Assembly (NCBI GenBank): GCA_028701435.1
Contig: JAQVQT010000001.1
Location: forward strand, 49,678 to 57,353
Direction: 5' to 3'
Source of the DNA: Smithellaceae bacterium
GTDB taxonomy: Bacteria > Desulfobacterota > Syntrophia > Syntrophales > Smithellaceae
Length of the DNA stretch: 7,676 bases
A model generated the notes under the pieces. It saw only the letters and a program-made list of their open reading frames with translations. It was not told where the DNA came from and searched no databases. The position numbers and the translations under genes are program-made. This document shows, piece after piece, positions 1 to 5,482 of the stretch; position 1 is the stretch's first letter; each line of letters begins with the position of its first letter.

Positions 1-21
1 CTCTTCACTCTTCACTCTTCA
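1..21. repeat. Heptamer tandem repeat, three copies, cut by the window edge
   Basis: The unit CTCTTCA occurs three times without interruption (TGAAGAG read on the minus strand). It begins at the window edge, so the true copy number is unknown. It lies four bases past the folC stop codon, in the 3' untranslated stretch of the minus-strand unit. After the last copy the pattern decays to CTTTT. It is a simple direct repeat with no inverted symmetry, so it is not itself a terminator hairpin. Function is not evident; slippage-prone intergenic repeat is the plain reading. Confidence 0.8.
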
Positions 22-24
22 CTT

Positions 25-1311
25 TTAAGCGCGACAGGATTTACCACAAGAATTCATTTGATGGAACGACTGTTTTACCTCTCCCGCAAGATAAAGAGAG
101 CCCAGCGCGCAGATCACATCCCCTTCTTCCGCCATCCCCAGCGCCAAATGAACCGCCTCATCGACCGTTCCTGCCACAACCGCTGGAAAGCCCATTTTTC
201 TCATCAAACCGGCCAGCCGCTCCGGTGGCACGGCTCGCCTGGTCGTGAGCGGCGGCAAAATCGTGACGGCGGCCGAAGGCGCGATCTTTTGCAGCATGCT
301 CCGGTAATCCTTATCCGATAAAACGGCAAAAATCAGAATCAAACGCCGGCAGGAAAAATTTTCTTTCAGCGCTCGGTATAAAGCCCGGACGCCGGAAGGA
401 TTATGCGCCCCGTCCAGAAGAAACACGGGCCGGGTGTGAAGGATTTCCATGCGGGCATCCCAACGTGTTTTTTTCAAGCCGGCACAGACGGCCGCGTCAC
501 TTATTTTCAAACCGCTTTCTTCCGCAACCTCCAGGGCGGCCAACGCCAGCGCCGCATTGGCCAATTGGTGGCCGCCCGCAAGCGCAACGCGAAGCCCGCT
601 GATTTTCCGGTGGATCCCATAATAGTCCACCGTCGTGTCTTTTCGCCTGATGATTTCAAAGTCCTTTCCCAAACGGTACAATCGGGCCTTTTTCCGGCGG
701 CAGATGGAGGCCAGATGATCCGCCACCCTCTTCTGCGTGACACCGGCAACGCAGACTCCTCCCTGTTTGATGATTCCGGCCTTTTCTCCGGCCACCGCCG
801 TCAGCGTGCGGCCCAGATAAGCCGTGTGCTCGAGCCCGATATTGGTAATGACGGAAACCAGCGGACTGCAGACATTGGTCGCGTCGAGCCTGCCGCCAAG
901 CCCTACTTCCATCACCGCAATGTCCGCCTGCGCCCGCTGAAAATAAATAAACGCCGCCGCGGTCAGCGCTTCAAAGTAGGATACGGGTTCGCAGGCTTTG
1001 GCCTGAATTTCCGACAGAATGCGGCCCAGATCGCGATCGGGAATCTTTTCCCCGTCCAGCACAATCCGCTCCCGAACATCCACCAGATGAGGCGACGTGT
1101 ACAGTCCGGTCCGGAAGCCCGCCTCCTTGAGCATGGAAGCGGTCATCGCGGCCGTTGATCCTTTGCCGTTGGTGCCGCCGATCAGCAGGGTGAAATAATT
1201 GTTCTGGGGGAAGCCAAACCGCTCCAGAAGCCCGGTGATCGCCTCCAGGCCGAAACGCATGACGTCGATATTCAGGCCGGAAAGATATGCGCCGGGATTC
1301 AAGGGATTCAT
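25..1311 (-). CDS. folC: FolC: bifunctional dihydrofolate synthase / folylpolyglutamate synthase
   Basis: Cytosolic Mur-ligase-family enzyme of folate biosynthesis that uses ATP to add glutamate to dihydropteroate and to extend the polyglutamate tail of tetrahydrofolates. The 428-residue length is normal for FolC. Motifs appear in the expected order: P-loop GTNGKGS at 46-52, YTSPHL at 71-76, the MEVGLGGRLDATN block at 134-146, TNIGLEHT at 156-163, GEKAGIIK at 175-182 (Lys177 matches the lysine that is carbamylated in the family), LDGAHNP at 299-305, and GSLYLAGEV near the C-terminus. Oddities are Glu instead of the usual Asp in GLEHT, and WDARME at 284-289 where WPGR[LF]E is usual. The first ATG lacks a clear Shine-Dalgarno sequence, but it keeps the usual N-terminal YLSGLN segment; Met18 is a less likely alternative. 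It starts 15 bases after the upstream phosphodiesterase-like gene, so the two are probably co-transcribed. Function is secure from motifs. Confidence 0.96.
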   Translation of the reverse strand: MNPLNPGAYLSGLNIDVMRFGLEAITGLLERFGFPQNNYFTLLIGGTNGKGSTAAMTASMLKEAGFRTGLYTSPHLVDVRERIVLDGEKIPDRDLGRILSEIQAKACEPVSYFEALTAAAFIYFQRAQADIAVMEVGLGGRLDATNVCSPLVSVITNIGLEHTAYLGRTLTAVAGEKAGIIKQGGVCVAGVTQKRVADHLASICRRKKARLYRLGKDFEIIRRKDTTVDYYGIHRKISGLRVALAGGHQLANAALALAALEVAEESGLKISDAAVCAGLKKTRWDARMEILHTRPVFLLDGAHNPSGVRALYRALKENFSCRRLILIFAVLSDKDYRSMLQKIAPSAAVTILPPLTTRRAVPPERLAGLMRKMGFPAVVAGTVDEAVHLALGMAEEGDVICALGSLYLAGEVKQSFHQMNSCGKSCRA

Positions 1312-1326
1312 GGGATTGCCGGTAAA

Positions 1327-2094
1327 TTAAATATGAATAACCTGACCATCTTTGATGACGTGAATTTTTCTTTCCGGAATCGAAGCGACTTCGCGGTGGA
1401 TGGTCCCCGCATACCTCGGTTTCATATGATAAAGGTAAATATCGGGGATCGCGCCATTCAATTTCTTCAACTCCGCCGCAAGCGTCCGTGGCGTGAGATG
1501 GCCCGTTTTGTCCGCAAGGCTTTGCATTCCGGCAGGCAAAGACGTTTCCACGAAAATCGCTCGAAGGCCTTTTGATTCTCCGGCGGCTTTCCACACCTCG
1601 TCGGTAGGCCCCGTATCCCCGAGAAAAAGGGCCGCCTTCCCCTGCGTCTCCATCAAAAACCCCATGGTTTCCACGGTATGATGAACGGGAATGGCCCGCA
1701 CCCGCCAATCGCCTAATGTTTTTTGCCGGCCGGTGGAGAGAATCTCAAATTTGATCAAGGGGTTTTTAGCGCTGGGGATTCTGGAAAAATCAGGCCAGAT
1801 AACGTTATTGAAAAGATGGCGGTGGATGCTTTCAAGAATCCCCCGGCTGCTGCAAATTCTCAAGGGGGTCTTTCGCTTCGCGTAGCAGAGATTGTCCGCG
1901 AGAAACATGATGTCGCGCACATGGTCCAGGTGGGCGTGCGTGACCAGAATGTAATCGATGAGAATCTGCTGGCGAAGCGTCAGGACCTGCGTGATGGCGC
2001 CTGCGTCGATCAGGAGGTTTTTCCCCAGCAGAAAACTGGTCGTATTGTGATTCGGCAATTGCGAACCGTGGCAACCCAGAACCCGTATCCTCAT
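1327..2094 (-). CDS. Metallo-beta-lactamase-fold hydrolase, class II 3',5'-cyclic-nucleotide phosphodiesterase-like
   Basis: 255-residue soluble protein with no signal peptide. The binuclear-metal motif THAHLDH is at 52-58 (His53, His55, Asp57, His58). Further probable ligands are His138 or His139 in VHHT, Asp160 in GDTGP and His223 in YHMKP, with GHL at 198-200. The early ILVTHAHLDHVRDI block, the VETSLP segment (182-187) and the late YHMKP are characteristic of class II cyclic-nucleotide phosphodiesterases (the yeast PDE1 / bacterial CpdP type) rather than of beta-lactamases, glyoxalase II or RNase Z. By family, the reaction would be hydrolysis of cAMP or cGMP to the 5'-nucleotide; the actual substrate cannot be read from sequence. 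The ATG has a GGGAG element (2101-2105 on the minus strand) six bases upstream. It is first in a two-gene unit with folC. A related MBL phosphodiesterase acting on another phosphodiester remains possible. Confidence 0.82.
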   Translation of the reverse strand: MRIRVLGCHGSQLPNHNTTSFLLGKNLLIDAGAITQVLTLRQQILIDYILVTHAHLDHVRDIMFLADNLCYAKRKTPLRICSSRGILESIHRHLFNNVIWPDFSRIPSAKNPLIKFEILSTGRQKTLGDWRVRAIPVHHTVETMGFLMETQGKAALFLGDTGPTDEVWKAAGESKGLRAIFVETSLPAGMQSLADKTGHLTPRTLAAELKKLNGAIPDIYLYHMKPRYAGTIHREVASIPERKIHVIKDGQVIHI

Positions 2095-2354
2095 GTCAAG
2101 CTCCCGCCGCTCATGATATCTAACCGCTTACGCAATGGACGCTATCACACCTTCGGAAGGCAGGCAATGCTTTTGTAAGAGCATGACGTCAAAAGGCTTT
2201 TCGAGAAATTGTCCGCACGGAACCTACAAACCGAAACGGGTCAAAATCACGTCTTTCTTCCATCAAATTCCCGTTGAAAAAGAAAAGGGAGAGAAGCAAT
2301 CTCTTCTCTCCCTTTCTTTCTTAAAAACGCGGCGCTGATCCTGAAAATCCCCGT
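2095..2354. other. Intergenic region between the dehydrogenase and phosphodiesterase genes
   Basis: 260 bases with no supported gene. It holds the intrinsic terminator of the dehydrogenase unit and, presumably, the promoter of the phosphodiesterase-folC unit, for which I see no convincing -35/-10 pair. Minor features are an 11-base palindrome CCTTCGGAAGG at 2151-2161, a single TGTGA half-site on the minus strand (2145-2149) and a TGACGTCA palindrome at 2184-2191. A 67-codon open frame on the plus strand runs straight through the terminator hairpin and has no family signature, so I do not call it. Confidence 0.6.
2272..2315 (-). terminator. Rho-independent terminator of the DUF169/acyl-CoA dehydrogenase unit
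   Basis: Perfect inverted repeat with 2284-2296 pairing to 2303-2315 (core AAGGGAGAGAAG / CTTCTCTCCCTT) around a six-base loop at 2297-2302. Read on the minus strand, the hairpin is followed by a T-rich tract, TTTTCTTTTTC. It sits about 40 bases past the dehydrogenase stop codon, where that transcript should end. The plus-strand side is also fairly T-rich, so it may work both ways, but no plus-strand gene leads into it. Confidence 0.88.
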
Positions 2355-4070
2355 CTATTCATTCATCGCGTATTCGCCGTTTAAGACATAGACATATTTA
2401 TTCCAAACCCTTTCATACTGGGCGTCATCTCCCGCCGCCTTGATCAGCATGATGTCTTTGCAATAGGCGCGCTGTTCGTCTTTCGTGTTGTGCATACCGT
2501 AGATTTGCAGGGCGAACCGGGCAAAATCGCGAACCATGAAATCAAAAATCTGATTGAGCACGTCGGGATCGATATTGTCAAATTTGGCCTGTTCCAGAAT
2601 CAGCTGCCCATAGACCACGATGGAGAACATCTCTCCCAGCGGCAGAGAAAACAGCGGATCCATATCCTGAGCCTTGTCCGGCCCGGCTTTCTCCAGCAAT
2701 TCCCTGAACAGCTCAATCTGTTTGATGAAAATGGCCACATTGGGAAGCTGCTTATTCGCGTCGAAAACCGGTTTGTAGTCATGGAACTGAACGGAGCCCA
2801 GCCCTTTGGTCGGTCCCTGATTGAAGAGAAACAGATCATCCTTCAAAGAGAAATCGGGCGCAACCGGAGGATAAGCGGCGGCATTGAAGAAATAGTTCTT
2901 CATGAACTTGCGGATCAGTTGAACATTGACGTGAACCGTCCCCTCCAACTTGGAAGGCCCCCGAATATCGCTGGCGCCTAAGGAAAAATAGGTGTCCTTT
3001 TCAAATCCCTTGGCGGCAATGACTTCCCACAGAAGATTGATCACGTCCTCGGCCTGAAGCGTCACCTTCATCTTGCTGGTGGGATTGTAGAGAAGATAAC
3101 GGCGGTCTTGCGCGGTGGCGTTGCGGAAATAGTCGGTGGCGCGGCGCTGGTAAAGCTTCATGCCCACAATACGCAGCCAGGCATCCATGAAATTCTTCTT
3201 CACATGCGGCATGGCGGTCACGGGAATGCCGTAAAGAACGCGGTTTGCGGCATGGGTGATGGCTTCATAAAAGCAGTGCTCGGCGACACCGAGGGAGGCC
3301 GGGCCGATGTTGAACTTGCCGATATTCACGGTATTGAGCGCGGAATCCCAGGCGTGCGGTCCGCGCGACAGAATATCGTCTTCGCCGATGGGGTAATCAT
3401 GAAGCGCGAAGTTGGAAACATATTCCTGATGGGAAATGACGTTCTTCTTCAGCTCATAGGCCTTGTGGCGGTAATTGGTGACAAAAAAAGTATAATCGTC
3501 CGTGCCGTCCTTCACCTTGCCCAGCGTGGAAACCATCTCCGCTTCGTTGCCGTTGCCGATGTAGTATTTTTCCCCGTTGGCCACCCAGGTGCCGTCCGTT
3601 TTGGGCGTCAGGCTGGTTTCAGTAGAATAAATATCCGCGCCATGCGTTTTTTCGGACAGGCCGAAGGCGAAGATGGCGCCTTTTTTGAGCAGATCGGCCG
3701 CTTTTTGCTTGGCTTTTTCATTGGGGCTCATCCAGATGGGGCCAAGTCCCAGAATGCTGACCTGGAAACAATACCAGTAGCCCAACCCGTAAAAGGCCAG
3801 AAGTTCACTATACTCGCTGTTGCGGGCCGTGTCCCAACGACAATCCGGATCTCCTCCCCCGTATTGGCTGGGGGTGAGAAGTTTGGCAAAGATCTGTTCC
3901 TTGCCGATAAAATCAATAAATTCGCGATACCAGACTTTCTTGTTGTAATCTTCCGTGATGCGCGTCTTGCCCATCTTCTCAAAGAAAGCAATGGTTTTGT
4001 CCATGATTGCCTTTGAACCTTCATCGGACATCAGGGACTGATACTTCTTCGGCTGCAGCAGATAATTCAT
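2355..4070 (-). CDS. Acyl-CoA dehydrogenase, long form with C-terminal extension
   Basis: 571-residue flavoprotein predicted to oxidise an acyl-CoA to its 2,3-enoyl form. The N-terminal domain includes LTPSQYGGGD (65-74). The beta-domain FAD/substrate motif reads FGLSEKTHGAD (136-146), followed by WVANGEKYYIGNGNEAE (162-178). The C-terminal helical domain has NRVLYGIPV (276-284) and SKLEGT (373-378), where Glu376 occupies the catalytic-base position of the short- and medium-chain families. Classical members end soon after this glutamate (about 380-400 residues). Here nearly 200 residues follow, a length closer to very-long-chain/ACAD9-type enzymes. There is no signal peptide or membrane helix. 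The ATG has AAAGGAG (4077-4083, minus strand) six bases upstream. It lies 88 bases downstream of the DUF169 gene on the same strand, with no terminator between, so co-transcription is likely. Family assignment is firm; the acyl chain used (fatty, branched, aromatic or alicyclic) cannot be told. Confidence 0.92.
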   Translation of the reverse strand: MNYLLQPKKYQSLMSDEGSKAIMDKTIAFFEKMGKTRITEDYNKKVWYREFIDFIGKEQIFAKLLTPSQYGGGDPDCRWDTARNSEYSELLAFYGLGYWYCFQVSILGLGPIWMSPNEKAKQKAADLLKKGAIFAFGLSEKTHGADIYSTETSLTPKTDGTWVANGEKYYIGNGNEAEMVSTLGKVKDGTDDYTFFVTNYRHKAYELKKNVISHQEYVSNFALHDYPIGEDDILSRGPHAWDSALNTVNIGKFNIGPASLGVAEHCFYEAITHAANRVLYGIPVTAMPHVKKNFMDAWLRIVGMKLYQRRATDYFRNATAQDRRYLLYNPTSKMKVTLQAEDVINLLWEVIAAKGFEKDTYFSLGASDIRGPSKLEGTVHVNVQLIRKFMKNYFFNAAAYPPVAPDFSLKDDLFLFNQGPTKGLGSVQFHDYKPVFDANKQLPNVAIFIKQIELFRELLEKAGPDKAQDMDPLFSLPLGEMFSIVVYGQLILEQAKFDNIDPDVLNQIFDFMVRDFARFALQIYGMHNTKDEQRAYCKDIMLIKAAGDDAQYERVWNKYVYVLNGEYAMNE

Positions 4071-4158
4071 ACGGGACTCCTTTCATCCTTTTAAAATGAG
4101 TTTTCAACTGTGTAATCTACGCTATTTCCAGGAAAGAAGCTACTGCAAAATTGTTCCT

Positions 4159-4983
4159 TCACGGCCCCTTCGAAAGCAAACTCAGCCACGTGTGACGCTG
4201 CAAAAACGAACCGGGAACGTTTTGCTCCATTTCTTCAAACAGGGCAAAAGGCGCGGCAAAGGTCATGAAGTTGACGTCGCCCAACTGCTTGCGCACATAG
4301 ACGCGGGCGGAAAGATCGGTGAGCCCCACCACCGCGCGGGGTCTTTCCGACCGGGCTTCCCGGTAAGGATAGATGCCGATATTCTGGCAGCCCGCCGCAT
4401 AGGGCATGATCACATTTTCATTGTCGCCGCGGGCGTAATTGGCCAGCACCGTCAGCGCGGAAAGCTGATCGGGATTGACAAAAAACAGAATCGTCCGCGG
4501 TTTTTCCTTGGCCGGATCGACTAAGGAAAGCGGCTTGAAAACAACATAGGCAGCCGGCACATCCGTCATCGGCAGGGCCTCAACAAATTTTTCCACCAGC
4601 TCCGGATTTTTGATATAGCCTTCGCCGTGCAGAAAATTTTCATGACTCTCTTTGGTCATGAACGGTTTGATCTTTTCGGCCAGCTCCGGTCCGCCGGGGC
4701 GGAAGGCATTCCCCGACGACAGAAAATGGCAGAATCCCTCCATGCCGCCGGGAAAATTCAGATACTGATTGCCGAAGCCCAGCCCCACTCCGCCGCCGAC
4801 ACAGCCGAACGTTTTTCGATCCGCCACGGCAGGCCTTCCCTTGGCCGCGGAAACGGCCAGCCACATCACGCAGCCCCACTTGCCCTCGGAAAACTGCATC
4901 GATCCTTCGGGTTTTTCGTCCGACCACAAAATCGCCACCGGTTGATATTGAAGTTGAATGGCTTTGGCTATTTGGCTTTCCAT
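4159..4983 (-). CDS. DUF169 (COG2043) family protein
   Basis: 274-residue soluble protein recognisable as DUF169, a family common in anaerobic bacteria and archaea with no established biochemical role that I can name. Visible hallmarks are the opening QLQYQPVAILW segment, the KWGCVMWL block (35-42), FGCVGGGVGLGF (59-70), GMEGFCHFLSSG (80-91), a FFVNPDQLSAL segment (167-177) and MPYAAGCQNIG (193-203). It has four cysteines, Cys38, Cys61, Cys85 and Cys199, all inside the conserved blocks. This would suit a metal or cofactor site, but that is inference. There is no signal peptide or transmembrane helix. The start is well supported: AGGAGG (4991-4996, minus strand) lies seven bases before the ATG, behind a good promoter. 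It is first in a two-gene unit with the acyl-CoA dehydrogenase, suggesting a shared role in acyl-CoA or acid metabolism. Confidence 0.87.
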   Translation of the reverse strand: MESQIAKAIQLQYQPVAILWSDEKPEGSMQFSEGKWGCVMWLAVSAAKGRPAVADRKTFGCVGGGVGLGFGNQYLNFPGGMEGFCHFLSSGNAFRPGGPELAEKIKPFMTKESHENFLHGEGYIKNPELVEKFVEALPMTDVPAAYVVFKPLSLVDPAKEKPRTILFFVNPDQLSALTVLANYARGDNENVIMPYAAGCQNIGIYPYREARSERPRAVVGLTDLSARVYVRKQLGDVNFMTFAAPFALFEEMEQNVPGSFLQRHTWLSLLSKGP

Positions 4984-5010
4984 ATTGTGTCCTCCTGAAC
5001 ATTTGGCCGG

Positions 5011-5039
5011 ATTATACTTTTCGCTTTAGGAAAAATAAA
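5011..5039 (-). promoter_or_regulatory. Sigma-70-type promoter for the DUF169/acyl-CoA dehydrogenase unit
   Basis: On the minus strand a perfect TATAAT lies at 5016-5011, preceded at 17 bases by a weak -35, TTTATT (5039-5034). The expected start point is near 5004, giving a short leader of about 20 bases that contains the AGGAGG of the DUF169 gene. The -10 and its spacing to the gene are good, while the -35 matches only half the consensus, so an activator could be involved. Confidence 0.65.
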
Positions 5040-5147
5040 GATTCTTTTTCGCCCGGTTCGGCAATCCCGCTTCCTGCCGGCGCCGTTTTTAAAGCCCCCG
5101 GACTTGAATACGGCGCAAATCTTTTTTTGAAAATATGCCTTGAAGCC

Positions 5148-5177
5148 TTGACATGCAAAACAGCCTTGGCCTATACT
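5148..5177 (+). promoter_or_regulatory. Strong sigma-70-type promoter facing the enolase-superfamily gene
   Basis: Consensus -35 TTGACA at 5148-5153, an 18-base spacer, and -10 TATACT at 5172-5177 (five of six matches to TATAAT). The start point should be near 5184. The first intact gene begins about 300 bases further on, so the transcript would have a long leader carrying the synthetase remnant. This may be the original promoter of the lost synthetase gene, now serving the downstream genes. Confidence 0.65.
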
Positions 5178-5232
5178 CCAGGCGTCCAGATAATTTCTCA
5201 TTGATTTCCCATAGAAGCCGGGACATTTCACC

Positions 5233-5270
5233 AGGAGGCGCACTTGAGGAATCTGACAGGCGGATTATGA
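5233..5270 (+). promoter_or_regulatory. Strong Shine-Dalgarno sequence with an eight-codon TTG open frame
   Basis: AGGAGG at 5233-5238 is followed after five bases by TTG (5244), then seven further codons and TGA at 5268-5270. The stop overlaps an ATG (5267-5269). The spacing is ideal for initiation, so ribosomes may load here. It could be the surviving start region of the lost synthetase gene, a leader peptide, or chance. Nothing in the peptide (RNLTGGL after the start) points to an attenuator. Confidence 0.35.
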
Positions 5271-5427
5271 TGCGGTCACCGGCAGAGGAAGCGGCGCAGG
5301 GCGAACATGGCATCCTATAAGGTGCCGAAATACGTGAATATCCGCGCATCCCTGCCCCAGGAACCTTCTGGGGAAACTCCTCAAGAAAGAACTGAAGGCC
5401 GCCCTGAAGTCGGAGGGAAAAATCTGA
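5260..5427 (+). pseudogene. Decayed C-terminal tail of an AMP-forming acyl-CoA synthetase
   Basis: From 5301 the plus strand reads ANMASYKVPKYVNIRASLP and continues to PSG at 5364-5372. This matches the end of the C-terminal domain of ANL-type acyl-CoA synthetases, which usually runs ASYKVP(K/R)YVEF..SLPKTPSGK. One base too many in the GGGG run at 5370-5373 then shifts the frame. In the next frame the sequence goes on as GKLLKKELKAALKSEGKI and stops at TGA 5425-5427. The lysine at 5374-5376 is the conserved A10 catalytic lysine, which an intact gene would have joined directly to PSG. Upstream, ADYDAVT (5260-5280) and AEE (5282-5290) look like the preceding part of the same domain in other frames, with indels; that part is weaker. 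The adenylation domain (about 450-500 codons) is absent from the window. In the unshifted frame translation ends at TGA 5457-5459 with unrelated residues. It is therefore a non-functional remnant, and its good conservation suggests recent decay. Confidence 0.78.
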
Positions 5428-5471
5428 CCTGGACCGGCAGGAGACCGCGTGAACAGAAATGATAAAATTTT

Positions 5472-5477
5472 AGGAGG
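5472..5477 (+). promoter_or_regulatory. Shine-Dalgarno sequence fixing the start of the enolase-superfamily gene
   Basis: AGGAGG lies five bases before ATG 5483. A GTG in the same frame at 5477 overlaps the last G of this element, so it cannot use it. The ATG at 5483 is therefore the start. Confidence 0.85.
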
Positions 5478-5482
5478 TGACT

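Larger units (their letters stand above)
5003..5482. other. Divergent control region and leader without an intact gene
   Basis: 480 bases between the divergent DUF169 and enolase-superfamily genes. In order it holds a minus-strand promoter, a plus-strand promoter, an AGGAGG-plus-TTG mini open frame, a decayed acyl-CoA synthetase tail, and the Shine-Dalgarno sequence of the next gene. Several open frames of 60-90 codons cross it on the minus strand, but they overlap the promoters and resemble no family, so they are not called. Confidence 0.7.

Noticed and set aside
403..1158. 251-codon plus-strand open frame opposite folC
   Set aside because: It lies wholly antisense to a motif-complete FolC; its translation is rich in Arg/Gln/Pro with no family signature, as expected for a shadow frame.
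2184..2191. TGACGTCA palindrome (a eukaryotic cAMP-response element) upstream of the cyclic-nucleotide phosphodiesterase-like gene
   Set aside because: That element belongs to eukaryotic regulators; an 8-base match in a window this size is not surprising, and only a TGTGA half-site, not a full Crp operator, is nearby.
2135..2338. 67-codon plus-strand open frame in the intergenic region
   Set aside because: It runs through the terminator hairpin, whose sequence gives low-complexity KEKGEKQSLLSLSF; no Shine-Dalgarno sequence or homology pattern.
3108..4016. 302-codon plus-strand open frame opposite the acyl-CoA dehydrogenase
   Set aside because: Antisense shadow of a gene with intact FAD-binding and catalytic motifs; no recognisable domain or ribosome binding site supports it.
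5089..5349. 86-codon minus-strand open frame between the divergent genes
   Set aside because: It overlaps the plus-strand promoter and the synthetase remnant, which explain the sequence better; no family resemblance.
5364..5376. Programmed ribosomal frameshift at the GGGG run
   Set aside because: Restoring the frame would yield only a synthetase tail, as no adenylation domain is encoded upstream and further frame breaks precede it. Decay is the simpler explanation.
5477..5479. GTG as the start of the enolase-superfamily gene
   Set aside because: It overlaps the AGGAGG element and leaves no usable ribosome binding site; ATG at 5483 has ideal spacing.
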